A stretch of DNA of 64,000 nucleotides from Methanococcoides alaskense. Its GTDB lineage: Archaea; Halobacteriota; Methanosarcinia; Methanosarcinales; Methanosarcinaceae. The DNA is taken from contig NZ_JAVDQI010000009.1 of NCBI RefSeq assembly GCF_031454185.1, positions 1 to 64,000 on the forward strand. Reading direction: 5' to 3'. The notes beneath the pieces are model-generated. The model saw nothing but the letters and a program-made list of their open reading frames with translations. It made no database searches and was not told the origin of the DNA. How positions within the stretch are numbered: position 1 is the first letter of the stretch; every line of letters begins with the position of its first letter. This document shows positions 34,541 through 42,688 of this stretch, one piece after another. The position numbers were made by a program, and so were the translations under genes.

Positions 34541-34933
34541 TCAGCCGTACAGTGACATGTCGTACTTAAGTGATGTGACATTAGCAGCACACACTGAACC
34601 GTTCTTCAGGAAATCCTCAATGTTCCTTTTAAGTTCAGAAGGATGGGAAACACCTGCCATGCCCCGTATCATTTTACCGGCACACATGAACATAAACGTG
34701 GGAGTCCCCTCCACACCATATCTTTCTGAGACCCAGGGATTAATTTCAGCATTGACCTTAAAGAATTTACATGAGTCTTTGTATGTCTCTGCAAACTCTC
34801 TGAAGTAAGGTTCTATCGCTTTGCAATGAGAACATGTGGTAAGATAGAACATTACCAGAACAGGTTTAGGTTCCTTTTCAACCATCTGTTCCCAATTACC
34901 GTCACCTACTTCCCCTACATAGCTATTCTGCAT
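34541..34933 (-). CDS. Thioredoxin-like protein (CSHC active site)
   Basis: This 130-residue protein has the thioredoxin fold: KPVLVMFYLTTCSHCKAIEPYFREFAETY with redox-active CSHC, FFKVNAEINPWVSERYGVEGTPTFMFM with the cis-Pro after Thr, and a C-terminal helix. The active site differs from the usual CGPC, and the N-terminus has about 25 extra residues without a signal peptide. It probably reduces cytoplasmic disulfides. It stands alone, convergent with the kinase at 32244. Confidence 0.88.
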   Translation of the reverse strand: MQNSYVGEVGDGNWEQMVEKEPKPVLVMFYLTTCSHCKAIEPYFREFAETYKDSCKFFKVNAEINPWVSERYGVEGTPTFMFMCAGKMIRGMAGVSHPSELKRNIEDFLKNGSVCAANVTSLKYDMSLYG

Positions 34934-34995
34934 GTTACCCCCTTCATTAATATCGTTTATGAATAGATGATCACTTTTTTATTTGGTGAGGAACA

Positions 34996-35352
34996 TCACT
35001 TTTCGTCCCTATCAAATATTTCGACCGTATTGTGATCATAATAAAGTTGCTTTTCAAAGATAGAAATATCCTTTGGTAGGATACCAGGACGTTCATCGGT
35101 TGTCATATAGAAATAACCTGCAATTTGGGTATAGTATTCCAAATAGCCTTTTACGACCTTGTTCAGAATTTCAAGTCTTCTTCCGAGTACCAAAATAAAA
35201 GGCAACTGCAGGAGAAAACAAAAGGTCATTAGAAAACTATAAAGAGATAGAACGATCGCAACAGGTATACTGTAGAATATCCTTACGAACAATTCCAAAC
35301 GGGAAGCTTTTTTATTCCAGACAAAAAGCTCATTCATTCTTTTCTGATCCAT
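34996..35352 (-). CDS. DUF4389 family membrane protein
   Basis: This 118-residue protein starts at 35352 (MDQKRMNELF), with GGTGTCAAAATA upstream; the frame is open earlier but without a site. A charged N-terminus is followed by two membrane helices (about 24-70) and YLEYYTQIAGYFYMTTDERPG, which is the typical end of DUF4389 proteins. The function is unknown. It lies next to the PEGA-domain gene but on its own, with a 75-base gap on the left side. Confidence 0.7.
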   Translation of the reverse strand: MDQKRMNELFVWNKKASRLELFVRIFYSIPVAIVLSLYSFLMTFCFLLQLPFILVLGRRLEILNKVVKGYLEYYTQIAGYFYMTTDERPGILPKDISIFEKQLYYDHNTVEIFDRDEK

Positions 35353-35499
35353 TATTTTGACACCGATACACTTTTTTAAATCGTGAAATATATAAAGCAA
35401 CCTATATCTAAGAAACAAATGCATAAGTTATATGTTTTTTCAGTGAAAAAACGAAAAAGTAAGGGAAGAGAATTTACAGACCAGAAATATTCTGCCTGT

Positions 35500-37299
35500 T
35501 CAGTCCAGCCTTCCCCCACATTCTTCACAGAACTTTGCATTCTCCTTTACTTCTATTCCGCAAACGGGACACTTTCGGACTTCAGATTCCGAACCTATTG
35601 TAGAGCGCTGGATAAGGCTATCAGTAATATTGGTAGTGCTTATATTGTATTGTGCAGAACCCTCATCAACGAAAAGTTTGATATCTGTTCTCTTTTCGAT
35701 CTCTTCCAGCATCTTATGATAGAAACCGGTAAGTGCGTCTTCTTTTTCAGCCCATGCCCTTAATATAAGGCGTGATCGGCTCTTGCCTACAACTTCGACA
35801 TATGATGCATACTTCAACCCACTAACACCTTCAGCATAGAACCTTGCAACACCCGTAAAAAGGCGAGGTGTTGATGTGATCTCCGGCTCGATCATGTACA
35901 TGTTCATGTCCTTGAGAACCCGGGTAGCAATATCGAACAGGTTCTCTGCAGGGATCTCAAGGTCTTTAGAATCCTCTTCTGCTGAAATGAGGGTGCTGAC
36001 CACCGACCTCCAGGAAGGTTCATCGATCTGCCGGACCCGAAGTACCGGACATACTATGCTTACCATCTTGCCTTCAAGATCAACATGCTTCCGCTTCTTT
36101 GTGTTATAGTCATAGTAATCAATGCTTGCAGAGATCTTACAGTTACCACATTCACCAGTAGGGCGAACCTCGAAAGTAACCGTCTTTCCTTCACCGGGTT
36201 CAAGCATAGACATCGTTTTCTCAGCCTCTTTCAACAGGAAAACATCAGGTACGAAAAGAGATATCTTAATATCCCCTATCGGCTCAGAAGTGTGGTTCTC
36301 CACCTTTACCTTGTATTGGAGAAGAGCACCACGGTAATTAAAAGCATATTTTACCACAATCGAACTACTTTCCTTCAAAGGTGAAGATGGTGCTTTTCCG
36401 ACACCATTTCCCAGGGGTATTGATGGACCTTTTTCGGATTCAGGAGCAGGCTCATGCTTAGGCTTGGATTTATTTTTAGGCTTAGTAGCAGTCTTTGAGG
36501 AACGATCACTCTTTGCTGATGGGCTAGCTCCAAAACTGCCAGCTCCAGATAGTTCAGACTTCTTGTTCCGCCTTCGTGCTTTAATTATGCCTCTTAAGAA
36601 CAATACTACAAAGATGAAGGAAAGAATAAGAATAACAACACCAGCACCATTGTCACTGTTACCGGAATCATCAGTATATGTGGGATCTATCCTGTCAGTA
36701 GCAGTAGATGAAGGCCTACTAAAGTCAGAGGCAGAATAGTACTGGACATCTCCTGATGAGACGTAGAAACTTGCCTCCATATCGTCATATCCTGAAGATT
36801 CCAGGGTCACTGCATGATAACCAGGTTCCAGACCACTTAATTCTATCAGAGTGTACCCATCACTTGTGACCTGATAATAACTATCGAGATAGATATCATA
36901 ACCATTCGGGATGGAATAGAGCACTATGGTACCTTGGGGGAAGTCTTTATAGAATATGTAAAGACCGTCAATATTCATATAGTCAATATATGATTCCGAA
37001 TAGATGTCTACTATACCAAATCCCAGAGAAATAAGGCCGTCGTCATAATAGAAATAATCCCCCTCATAGTAGAAGTCATTGTGGACTTCATGACCGTTCC
37101 ATGTCATAGATATTTGAGCATAGTTATTGTATGGATCAATATCGATTATATTGAGAACATATCCTTCTTCCAGCCAGAAGGAGTCCCCATCAGAGAAGGC
37201 AACCTCATAGTCCAGAGTTGATGAAGCACTGCTATTAACGGATAATGTCAGGACTAAAAAGGATAATAACATCAGTATTTTCACGTGTTTTTCTATCAA
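35500..37299 (-). CDS. PEGA-domain membrane protein with C-terminal zinc ribbon
   Basis: This 599-residue protein has a signal peptide (1-27), an acidic/aromatic extracellular region, a PEGA domain (about 150-195; NGYDIYLDSYYQ, GLEPGYHAVTLESSGYDD), one membrane helix (about 220-240), a Lys/Ser/Pro-rich cytoplasmic linker, a beta-sandwich resembling a CARDB-type fold (about 310-405), an alpha/beta domain (about 420-540) and a zinc ribbon (CPVCGIEVKENAKFCEECG). The start is TTG at 37299 after AGGTGTCCGATC. It shares the zinc-ribbon ending with the next gene upstream and is probably in the same transcript, 143 bases apart. It could link the cell surface to the cytoplasmic machinery encoded next door. 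Confidence 0.75.
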   Translation of the reverse strand: MIEKHVKILMLLSFLVLTLSVNSSASSTLDYEVAFSDGDSFWLEEGYVLNIIDIDPYNNYAQISMTWNGHEVHNDFYYEGDYFYYDDGLISLGFGIVDIYSESYIDYMNIDGLYIFYKDFPQGTIVLYSIPNGYDIYLDSYYQVTSDGYTLIELSGLEPGYHAVTLESSGYDDMEASFYVSSGDVQYYSASDFSRPSSTATDRIDPTYTDDSGNSDNGAGVVILILSFIFVVLFLRGIIKARRRNKKSELSGAGSFGASPSAKSDRSSKTATKPKNKSKPKHEPAPESEKGPSIPLGNGVGKAPSSPLKESSSIVVKYAFNYRGALLQYKVKVENHTSEPIGDIKISLFVPDVFLLKEAEKTMSMLEPGEGKTVTFEVRPTGECGNCKISASIDYYDYNTKKRKHVDLEGKMVSIVCPVLRVRQIDEPSWRSVVSTLISAEEDSKDLEIPAENLFDIATRVLKDMNMYMIEPEITSTPRLFTGVARFYAEGVSGLKYASYVEVVGKSRSRLILRAWAEKEDALTGFYHKMLEEIEKRTDIKLFVDEGSAQYNISTTNITDSLIQRSTIGSESEVRKCPVCGIEVKENAKFCEECGGRLD

Positions 37300-37441
37300 G
37301 ATCGGACACCTGTGGAAACTATCATATTATGTTAAGTTTGATCGCTATTAGTTCCTTCCGGGGCAAAGCTATACAGATAATACATATTGCTTTCAAATGT
37401 ACATTTGTTTTAAAAGTAAATTATTGCCCCTTATATTGAGT

Positions 37442-38728
37442 TTAATCAAGCTTTGTCCCGCACTGACCACAAAAATGTGCTTCTGCAGGGACTGTAGTAC
37501 CACAACCGGGGCATTTCTTTACACCCGGAGTTCTGCGGGCCTGTGCAGCACCCATCATTTCAGCATCAAGTTCCTTTCTGCGATATGAATCATCGCGCTC
37601 ACGGTCCTCAACATCCATCATGAACCGGACCTTGTCCTCTTTTGCAATGTCCTCAGCTTCTTTCATTTTGGCAAGGGCTTCAAGCTGCTCAGGAGACATG
37701 TTCTGGAACTCCCTGCCCTGTGCAATAACCTTTGCAACATCTGAACCGCCTTTTTCCATAACATTACCCATATACTCCATGTCCCGGGAATGCTGACGGT
37801 CGCTCATATCCTCATCAAGTTCAAGTTCAACCCTTTTGGCTCCGGTTTTGGTCTGCTTCCAATCAGAAAAAGTCTCAATTGCCTGTTTAGCTTCGGCAGC
37901 ATCAGCTTCGGTCTCGATCTGTGATATCCTTGACCTGTGAAGAGTATCTTTTTCCTCTTCTGTTCTGTAATGAGATGAACGCACTGTTTCTTCTGCAAAG
38001 CCAGCTCTTGTGGCTGCAACATTTATACGACTTTCCCGATCAAGGTCGCCTTCCTTTTCAAGGACAGACATTTCCTTAAGCTCCTCGCTAACCTGAAATC
38101 CACTGCGCTCCTTTCTGACAACGGCATAGTTGCCAAAGTCCCATTCACAAGTGTATTTTACAAGCTCGATCCCCCACAGCAAAAGAGTGTCCTTAAGCTG
38201 CATTTCAAGCTCATTTTCCATCCTTAGCTGAAGATCACGGTTACCATAAAGGGATTCAATATCCTCACCATGAACTTCCGGTTCAAGGACACGGGTTATT
38301 GTCTCACTTTCAAGACGATCGTAAATGTTGAAGGTCGAGAGATTTCTTTCACCGTTCTTCTCCGGAATCGTATAGGAGAAGATCATGTTGAAGAACTTTT
38401 TTGGATCGTTTATGGTGAACCTCAGGATACCCCCACATCCAACTTCCTGATCATCACGAGTCCATAGACCGGGAACCTTCCACCTCAGCTCCTTAAAGGA
38501 AGTGTCAATAAGAGCGATATCCACATCTTTACGCAAGGTTCCTGGTTTTAGCAGGCCACCAACTTTCATTTTTCCACTGTCGATGATATCTTCAACTACA
38601 CCATTCTTTATCATGACAGCTTTCTCATTAGGTGAGAGAGTAATAGACTTACTGAAGAAACCTTTTACATTCTTCTTAGGGATAACACGTGCAATATCAT
38701 CAAGTTCCTTCTTCCATTTGAACACCAT
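37442..38728 (-). CDS. SPFH-domain protein with C-terminal zinc ribbon (YdjI-like)
   Basis: This 428-residue protein starts at 38728, with GGAGGT upstream; the open frame before it is not coding. An SPFH/band-7 type domain (about 20-220; LSPNEKAVMIKNGVVEDIIDSGKM, GGILRFTINDPKKFF, LKDTLLLWGIELVKYTCEWDFG) is followed by a long charged coiled coil and a zinc ribbon (CPGCGTTVPAEAHFCGQCG). This is the layout of the virion-core/YdjI group of SPFH proteins, which scaffold membranes. In Bacillus the YdjI gene sits in an operon with a PspA homologue, and here the gene is divergent from a Snf7-like gene. No membrane helix is visible. Confidence 0.8.
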   Translation of the reverse strand: MVFKWKKELDDIARVIPKKNVKGFFSKSITLSPNEKAVMIKNGVVEDIIDSGKMKVGGLLKPGTLRKDVDIALIDTSFKELRWKVPGLWTRDDQEVGCGGILRFTINDPKKFFNMIFSYTIPEKNGERNLSTFNIYDRLESETITRVLEPEVHGEDIESLYGNRDLQLRMENELEMQLKDTLLLWGIELVKYTCEWDFGNYAVVRKERSGFQVSEELKEMSVLEKEGDLDRESRINVAATRAGFAEETVRSSHYRTEEEKDTLHRSRISQIETEADAAEAKQAIETFSDWKQTKTGAKRVELELDEDMSDRQHSRDMEYMGNVMEKGGSDVAKVIAQGREFQNMSPEQLEALAKMKEAEDIAKEDKVRFMMDVEDRERDDSYRRKELDAEMMGAAQARRTPGVKKCPGCGTTVPAEAHFCGQCGTKLD

Positions 38729-38786
38729 AGTTCCAATACCTCCATCCTCAGGTAATATGCTATAGATTAACATTGAACAAATATTA

Positions 38787-38794
38787 TATATAAT
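38787..38794 (-). promoter_or_regulatory. TATA box for the SPFH gene
   Basis: TATATAAT within AAATATTATATATAATG lies about 60 bases before the ATG at 38728 on the minus strand. Assigned by consensus only. Confidence 0.4.
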
Positions 38795-38826
38795 GTTTTC
38801 CATTGTATACATAGGCATACATAAAC

Positions 38827-38864
38827 GTTGATCTCTTTGATAGAACAGTAGACGAGATATCAAC
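38827..38864. promoter_or_regulatory. Inverted repeat in the divergent promoter region
   Basis: GTTGATCTC (38827-38835) and GAGATATCAAC (38854-38864) are imperfect inverted arms 18 bases apart. The TATA-like GATATATC of the rightward operon follows at 38875. This is a candidate operator for the small DNA-binding protein encoded at 38914. Confidence 0.4.
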
Positions 38865-38913
38865 AAAAATAATAGATATATCTAATTAAAATAACTAAAC
38901 AAGAGGAGATAAA

Positions 38914-39069
38914 ATGGGTCGCTCGTATCCTGTAAGTGCAAGGGTCTCAGAAGATAGTAAACAATATCTACAAGATCTTGTTCAAAAAGGATTTGCTATA
39001 AACATGTCCGAAGCATTGAAAATATGTATAAGGTATGCCAAACAAAAGAAAATGGAGGAGGAGATATAA
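38914..39069 (+). CDS. Small ribbon-helix-helix-like protein
   Basis: This 51-residue protein has a strong site (GAGGAGATAAA before ATG). The sequence SYPVSARVSEDSKQYLQDLV, then NMSEALKICIRYAK, has the strand-helix-helix layout of RHH DNA-binding proteins. Its stop codon overlaps the next start (TAATG), so translation is coupled to the Snf7-like gene. It is probably the operon's own regulator, possibly binding the inverted repeat at 38827. It could instead be a small structural partner. Confidence 0.65.
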   Translation: MGRSYPVSARVSEDSKQYLQDLVQKGFAINMSEALKICIRYAKQKKMEEEI

Positions 39070-39638
39070 TGGGATTCGCTAATCCATTCAAAAAGGTATC
39101 ACCTGATGAACTGAAAACAAAGCTGTCGATGTCCGAACAGAGATTGACAGCACGTGAGAAAGAGCTCAACAAGAAAAGACAACAGGCACGTACACAAGCC
39201 AAAGATGCCCTTTCAGATGGGAATGACAGGGATTTCAGGGTAGCATCTCGCAGATTCTCGATGATAGAAGGCCAGGTCAACACCATTGGAAGTATGGTCG
39301 AAATGGCACAATCCATGACCGACGTAATTGAGATGGAAAGTGGACTTAAAGAGGTTGTTGAGATCGGAGAAAACCTCGGAAAATGGCAAAAGCAACTTGG
39401 CTTTGATTCAACAAAGCTCGAGGGAGCTATTACCAATATCCGCACATCCATGGAGAAAGTGAATACTGCTACCAACCTCATGACATCCTCAATGGATGCG
39501 GCTATGAACGGCGGCACAGAGCTTAGTGATATGCAGGACTCACTTCGATCCGAGCTATTGGCAGAACTTAGCACTGACATATCATCCAAAGATGAGCTAT
39601 CAAAGAAGATCGATGAAGAGATGGCCGAGTCAGAGTGA
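39069..39638 (+). CDS. Snf7/ESCRT-III-like coiled-coil protein
   Basis: This 189-residue, almost entirely helical protein is without signal or membrane helix. The pattern fits the Snf7/CHMP and PspA superfamily: a basic N-terminal helix (FANPFKKVSPDELK), a long basic hairpin (AREKELNKKRQQARTQAKDALSDGN, then RRFSMIEGQVNTIGSMVEMAQSM), followed by acidic helices (MEKVNTATNLMTSSMDAAM) and an acidic end (KIDEEMAESE). The basic N-half and acidic C-half are as in ESCRT-III. It is directly upstream of a MIT-AAA ATPase, the partner expected for an ESCRT-III polymer. It is probably a membrane-binding filament protein. A PspA/Vipp1-like identity is the main alternative. Confidence 0.72.
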   Translation: MGFANPFKKVSPDELKTKLSMSEQRLTAREKELNKKRQQARTQAKDALSDGNDRDFRVASRRFSMIEGQVNTIGSMVEMAQSMTDVIEMESGLKEVVEIGENLGKWQKQLGFDSTKLEGAITNIRTSMEKVNTATNLMTSSMDAAMNGGTELSDMQDSLRSELLAELSTDISSKDELSKKIDEEMAESE

Positions 39639-39701
39639 TCTGACAGGATCATACTGACCTACGGATACTGCGGGGGTGCAAATCTGGGATCTGCAAGTTC
39701 A

Positions 39702-40832
39702 TTGGCAGCACAGGCAAGAGGCTATGCAAAAGCTGCTAAGACATTGGAAGAAGAGAATAAAAAAGAGAGAGCAAGGGAACTATATCTAAGATCTGCAAAG
39801 CTCTACAATGAAGCTTCGAAACTCTCAACTGACAAAACCGATAAGAATACACAGCGTGACCTTGCAGAACACCTTTTTGCAAAGGCACAGTCATTCAAAA
39901 GATCAGGCGTCCAGTATTCCGGCTCAGGCACGGGTACAAAGGAAGATACTGATGAATCATCATTATCAAAAGATGACCTTATAATGACAGAAAAGCCCGA
40001 TATCGGATTTTCGGATATTGGAGGCCTCGAGTCTGTTAAAGAGGATATCAGAAAGGCCATAATATACCCATTCACTCATAAGGAACTATACCAGATGTAT
40101 GGCCAGAAAGCCGGTGAAGGAATACTCCTGCACGGGCCCCCAGGTTGTGGGAAGACAATGATGGCAAAGGCCGCTGCAAAGGAATGTGGTGCAGATTTCA
40201 TTAGTGTCAAAACAAGTAGCATTGTAAGTAAATGGGTGGGTGCTTCTGAAAAGAACATAAAGAAGGTCTTTGACACTGCAAGGGAATGTGAGAAAGCCAT
40301 CATCTTTTTTGACGAGATAGACTCCATAGGAGGCAGGCGAAGTGAAGCTGAAGACTATGCCAAAAGAGTGGTCAATGAACTGCTTGCCCAGATGGATGGA
40401 GTGGATACCGCCGATGATGACCTGCTGGTCCTTGCTGCGACCAACGAACCCTGGGCCATAGACCCGGCACTTCGCAGACCGGGACGCTTTAGTAAACTTG
40501 TTTTCGTGCCGGAACCGGACCTTCCTGCAAGAAGTGCCATCTTTAAGATCAACCTGAAGAAAAGACCGATCGATGATGATGTCAACGTAGAGAAACTGGC
40601 AGAGATGACCGGATCATATTCAGGAGCAGATATTTCGGCCATTTGCAAAGAAGCCGCTGATATTCCGCTTGGAGAGGCACTTCGTGGTGCAGAACCCCGG
40701 AAGATAAAGATGGATGATTTCATCAAAGTACTGGAGCAAAGGAAACCTTCTATCACCAGCTGGTATTCCGAAGCAAAACGTGAAGTAAAGAAAACTGGCG
40801 AAGAAGAAGTATTTAGAGAGCTATTCCACTAA
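39702..40832 (+). CDS. Vps4/CdvC-like AAA ATPase with MIT-like domain
   Basis: This 376-residue ATPase has an N-terminal three-helix MIT-like domain (about 5-70; AKAAKTLEEENKKERARELY, RSAKLYNEASKL, LAEHLFAKAQSFKR), a flexible linker (70-95) and one AAA module: Walker A GPPGCGKT (145-152), pore loop KWVGASE, Walker B IIFFDEID (to 207), sensor 1 AATN, arginine fingers in LRRPGRF (258-263) and SGADISAICKEA. MIT plus a single AAA ring is the Vps4/katanin layout; Vps4 pulls subunits out of ESCRT-III polymers. The start is TTG with weak signals; the frame is open back to the TGA of the previous gene. It is in the same operon as the Snf7-like protein. Confidence 0.82.
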   Translation: MAAQARGYAKAAKTLEEENKKERARELYLRSAKLYNEASKLSTDKTDKNTQRDLAEHLFAKAQSFKRSGVQYSGSGTGTKEDTDESSLSKDDLIMTEKPDIGFSDIGGLESVKEDIRKAIIYPFTHKELYQMYGQKAGEGILLHGPPGCGKTMMAKAAAKECGADFISVKTSSIVSKWVGASEKNIKKVFDTARECEKAIIFFDEIDSIGGRRSEAEDYAKRVVNELLAQMDGVDTADDDLLVLAATNEPWAIDPALRRPGRFSKLVFVPEPDLPARSAIFKINLKKRPIDDDVNVEKLAEMTGSYSGADISAICKEAADIPLGEALRGAEPRKIKMDDFIKVLEQRKPSITSWYSEAKREVKKTGEEEVFRELFH

Positions 40833-40850
40833 TAACAGAGAGTGAAAGAT

Positions 40851-42134
40851 ATGGATCTGGAATCCCACCCCACAACATTGCAGGAAGAAAACAGGAAAAA
40901 AGTGCATGAGCTTCTGAAGAACACGCACTCACGCATCGAAAAACTGATCCAGAAGACATATCAACAAAAGGATTCAGCCACTACTTCACAACTTCGACAG
41001 CTTCGGACGAGGATAACAGGACTGATAGCAGAAGCTGAAAAAAAAGAACTTGACTCCTTCGGTAGTCATACCGGCAACATTGATGAGTTCTATGAGAACG
41101 AAGAAAGATTCATAGAAACCCCTACGTTGCTGCTTCAGGAAGTGGAGAATGCCCTTGCTACCGGTGAGAATGTCGATGTCTTTGCTATCAGTGACCTTGT
41201 GGACAAAATGGACATGGGATTTAGCCACAGGATCGAGCTTACAAACAAGAACCTGAGCGAATACGAGAACAGGATCGGAAGTAAAAAGCAAGCTGAAAGA
41301 GAAGAAAGGGAAAGGCAAGAAAAGGAAATAAGAGAGAAAGAGCAGAAGGAAGCTGAGGAAAAAACCCCTGCAGAAGACAAAACTGAAATGTCTAAAACTT
41401 TCCCCTCCGAGATCAAAACTAGCTCAACTGATGATATTGAAGATGAAACATCAGTCACCTCTGACACCCAGGCCCATATTAAAAAAGATGAACTTGATAC
41501 TGAAACCCTTTCAAAACTTTACAGTTACATAAATATTCTGGAGCAAAAATTTGAGAACCATTATCCAGAGGTCTCTTATGATGGAGAATACATTGCAGAC
41601 AAGCAATGGAAGGTCGAGCTTTCAAAAAAAAGTGTTCGTGGTTCCATAAAGGAAGGAAGATTCAAAACTCCAATGCTTATTGTCGATAACTACTGGAAAT
41701 CCATAGAAGACAAGAGAGATATCATCGAGATGATACAGGCAAAAGCAAGTACCATCGAACAAAACCAGTACGTGAGCCTGTGTTTTATCAACAGTTCATG
41801 GGATCAAAACATAAAGGACTGGGCAAGGACATATTCACATCAGAGACTGGGATTTTTCATCTACGACCTGCTGGAAGACGATCTTGTATACAATGAAACT
41901 GATGAAAATAACCGGAAATTTGCATTCTGGCATTCCACAAATGGAACCCGGAGTAAATTGACACAGATCGTAGATCAACTCATTGAAGATGAAGAGTACT
42001 TTGACCTCAATGATGTTATGGAACATTCCGGGCTTAACTTAAGAGGAGCTAAAAAATTCATAGATAGCCTCGTCAAGAAGAAAGCACTCATCGATGTTGG
42101 CCTGGACTCACCAAAATATACAAGATCAAAATAA
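40851..42134 (+). CDS. Coiled-coil protein with C-terminal winged helix, ESCRT-like operon partner
   Basis: This protein of about 427 residues (start 40851, GAGTGAAAG upstream; GTG at 40842 possible) has a helical N-terminal half, a highly charged coiled coil (KQAEREERERQEKEIREK), an acidic linker, a globular domain (about 230-360; ISSW-like segments CFINSSWDQNIKDWARTYS, RLGFFIYDLLEDDLV) and a winged-helix end (YFDLNDVMEHSGLNLRGAKKF, SLVKKKALIDVG). I do not recognise the globular domain. Winged helices are also used in ESCRT-II and CdvA/B contacts, so it could recruit the polymer, but DNA binding is equally open. It follows the ATPase by 18 bases. Confidence 0.65.
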   Translation: MDLESHPTTLQEENRKKVHELLKNTHSRIEKLIQKTYQQKDSATTSQLRQLRTRITGLIAEAEKKELDSFGSHTGNIDEFYENEERFIETPTLLLQEVENALATGENVDVFAISDLVDKMDMGFSHRIELTNKNLSEYENRIGSKKQAEREERERQEKEIREKEQKEAEEKTPAEDKTEMSKTFPSEIKTSSTDDIEDETSVTSDTQAHIKKDELDTETLSKLYSYINILEQKFENHYPEVSYDGEYIADKQWKVELSKKSVRGSIKEGRFKTPMLIVDNYWKSIEDKRDIIEMIQAKASTIEQNQYVSLCFINSSWDQNIKDWARTYSHQRLGFFIYDLLEDDLVYNETDENNRKFAFWHSTNGTRSKLTQIVDQLIEDEEYFDLNDVMEHSGLNLRGAKKFIDSLVKKKALIDVGLDSPKYTRSK

Positions 42135-42190
42135 TACAAGGTCAATAAAATTAATTAAAAAAAAAGAATTAAAAAGGAGAGTGACGAATA

Positions 42191-42598
42191 TCACTCTGCT
42201 GATGCTTCAACGTCTTCTGAACCGCCACCAAGGATATCTTCAATGGTCTTGTCAGAGTATCCTGTAACTTTGGTGTTGATCTGGGTAATGTCAGGAGCGA
42301 TCTCGCTTCCACGAAGGAATTTCCTTCGGCGCACGCCTTTTGCTACTGGTGAATATCCTACACCCTTTGCAATGAGGATCTTTTGCCTCTTTGGACCTGG
42401 AAGGGTTGGGCTCATTACGAAACCACCGTTGTCGGTACCGCCTGTAATGGTTAGTGTGTAACCATCCAGACCTACTGTTGCGCCATCTACTGTCTGACCA
42501 ATAGATCTTCCAATGTACTGGTTTGCTTCAGCTCCAGTAATGTCGAACTGGTAGGTCTTTGTTTTTGGATCTGAAACTACAATTTTAAAATCTGCCAT
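42191..42598 (-). CDS. rps6e: Small ribosomal subunit protein S6e
   Basis: This 135-residue protein of the archaeal 30S subunit contains GQTVDGATVGLDGYTLTITGGTDNGGFVM and GVRRRKFLRGSEIAPD, the S6e signature. The length is normal for archaea, with a short acidic C-terminus. It lies 90 bases downstream of the IF-2 stop, on the IF-2 3' side but on the same strand... in transcription order S6e starts at 42598, after IF-2 ends at 42689, and may share its transcript. Confidence 0.97.
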   Translation of the reverse strand: MADFKIVVSDPKTKTYQFDITGAEANQYIGRSIGQTVDGATVGLDGYTLTITGGTDNGGFVMSPTLPGPKRQKILIAKGVGYSPVAKGVRRRKFLRGSEIAPDITQINTKVTGYSDKTIEDILGGGSEDVEASAE

Positions 42599-42688
42599 GA
42601 TTTGCCTCCAATATGTTTGAATAAATTCGTATTTAAAGTTAGCTTAAGCCTGTATATGAATTACAGGTATTTATTTTGTATCCATCGA

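Noticed and set aside
40842..42134. PD-(D/E)xK nuclease identity for the fourth gene of the ESCRT-like operon
   Set aside because: I could not find a convincing D...ExK arrangement in residues 230-360, so no nuclease call is made.
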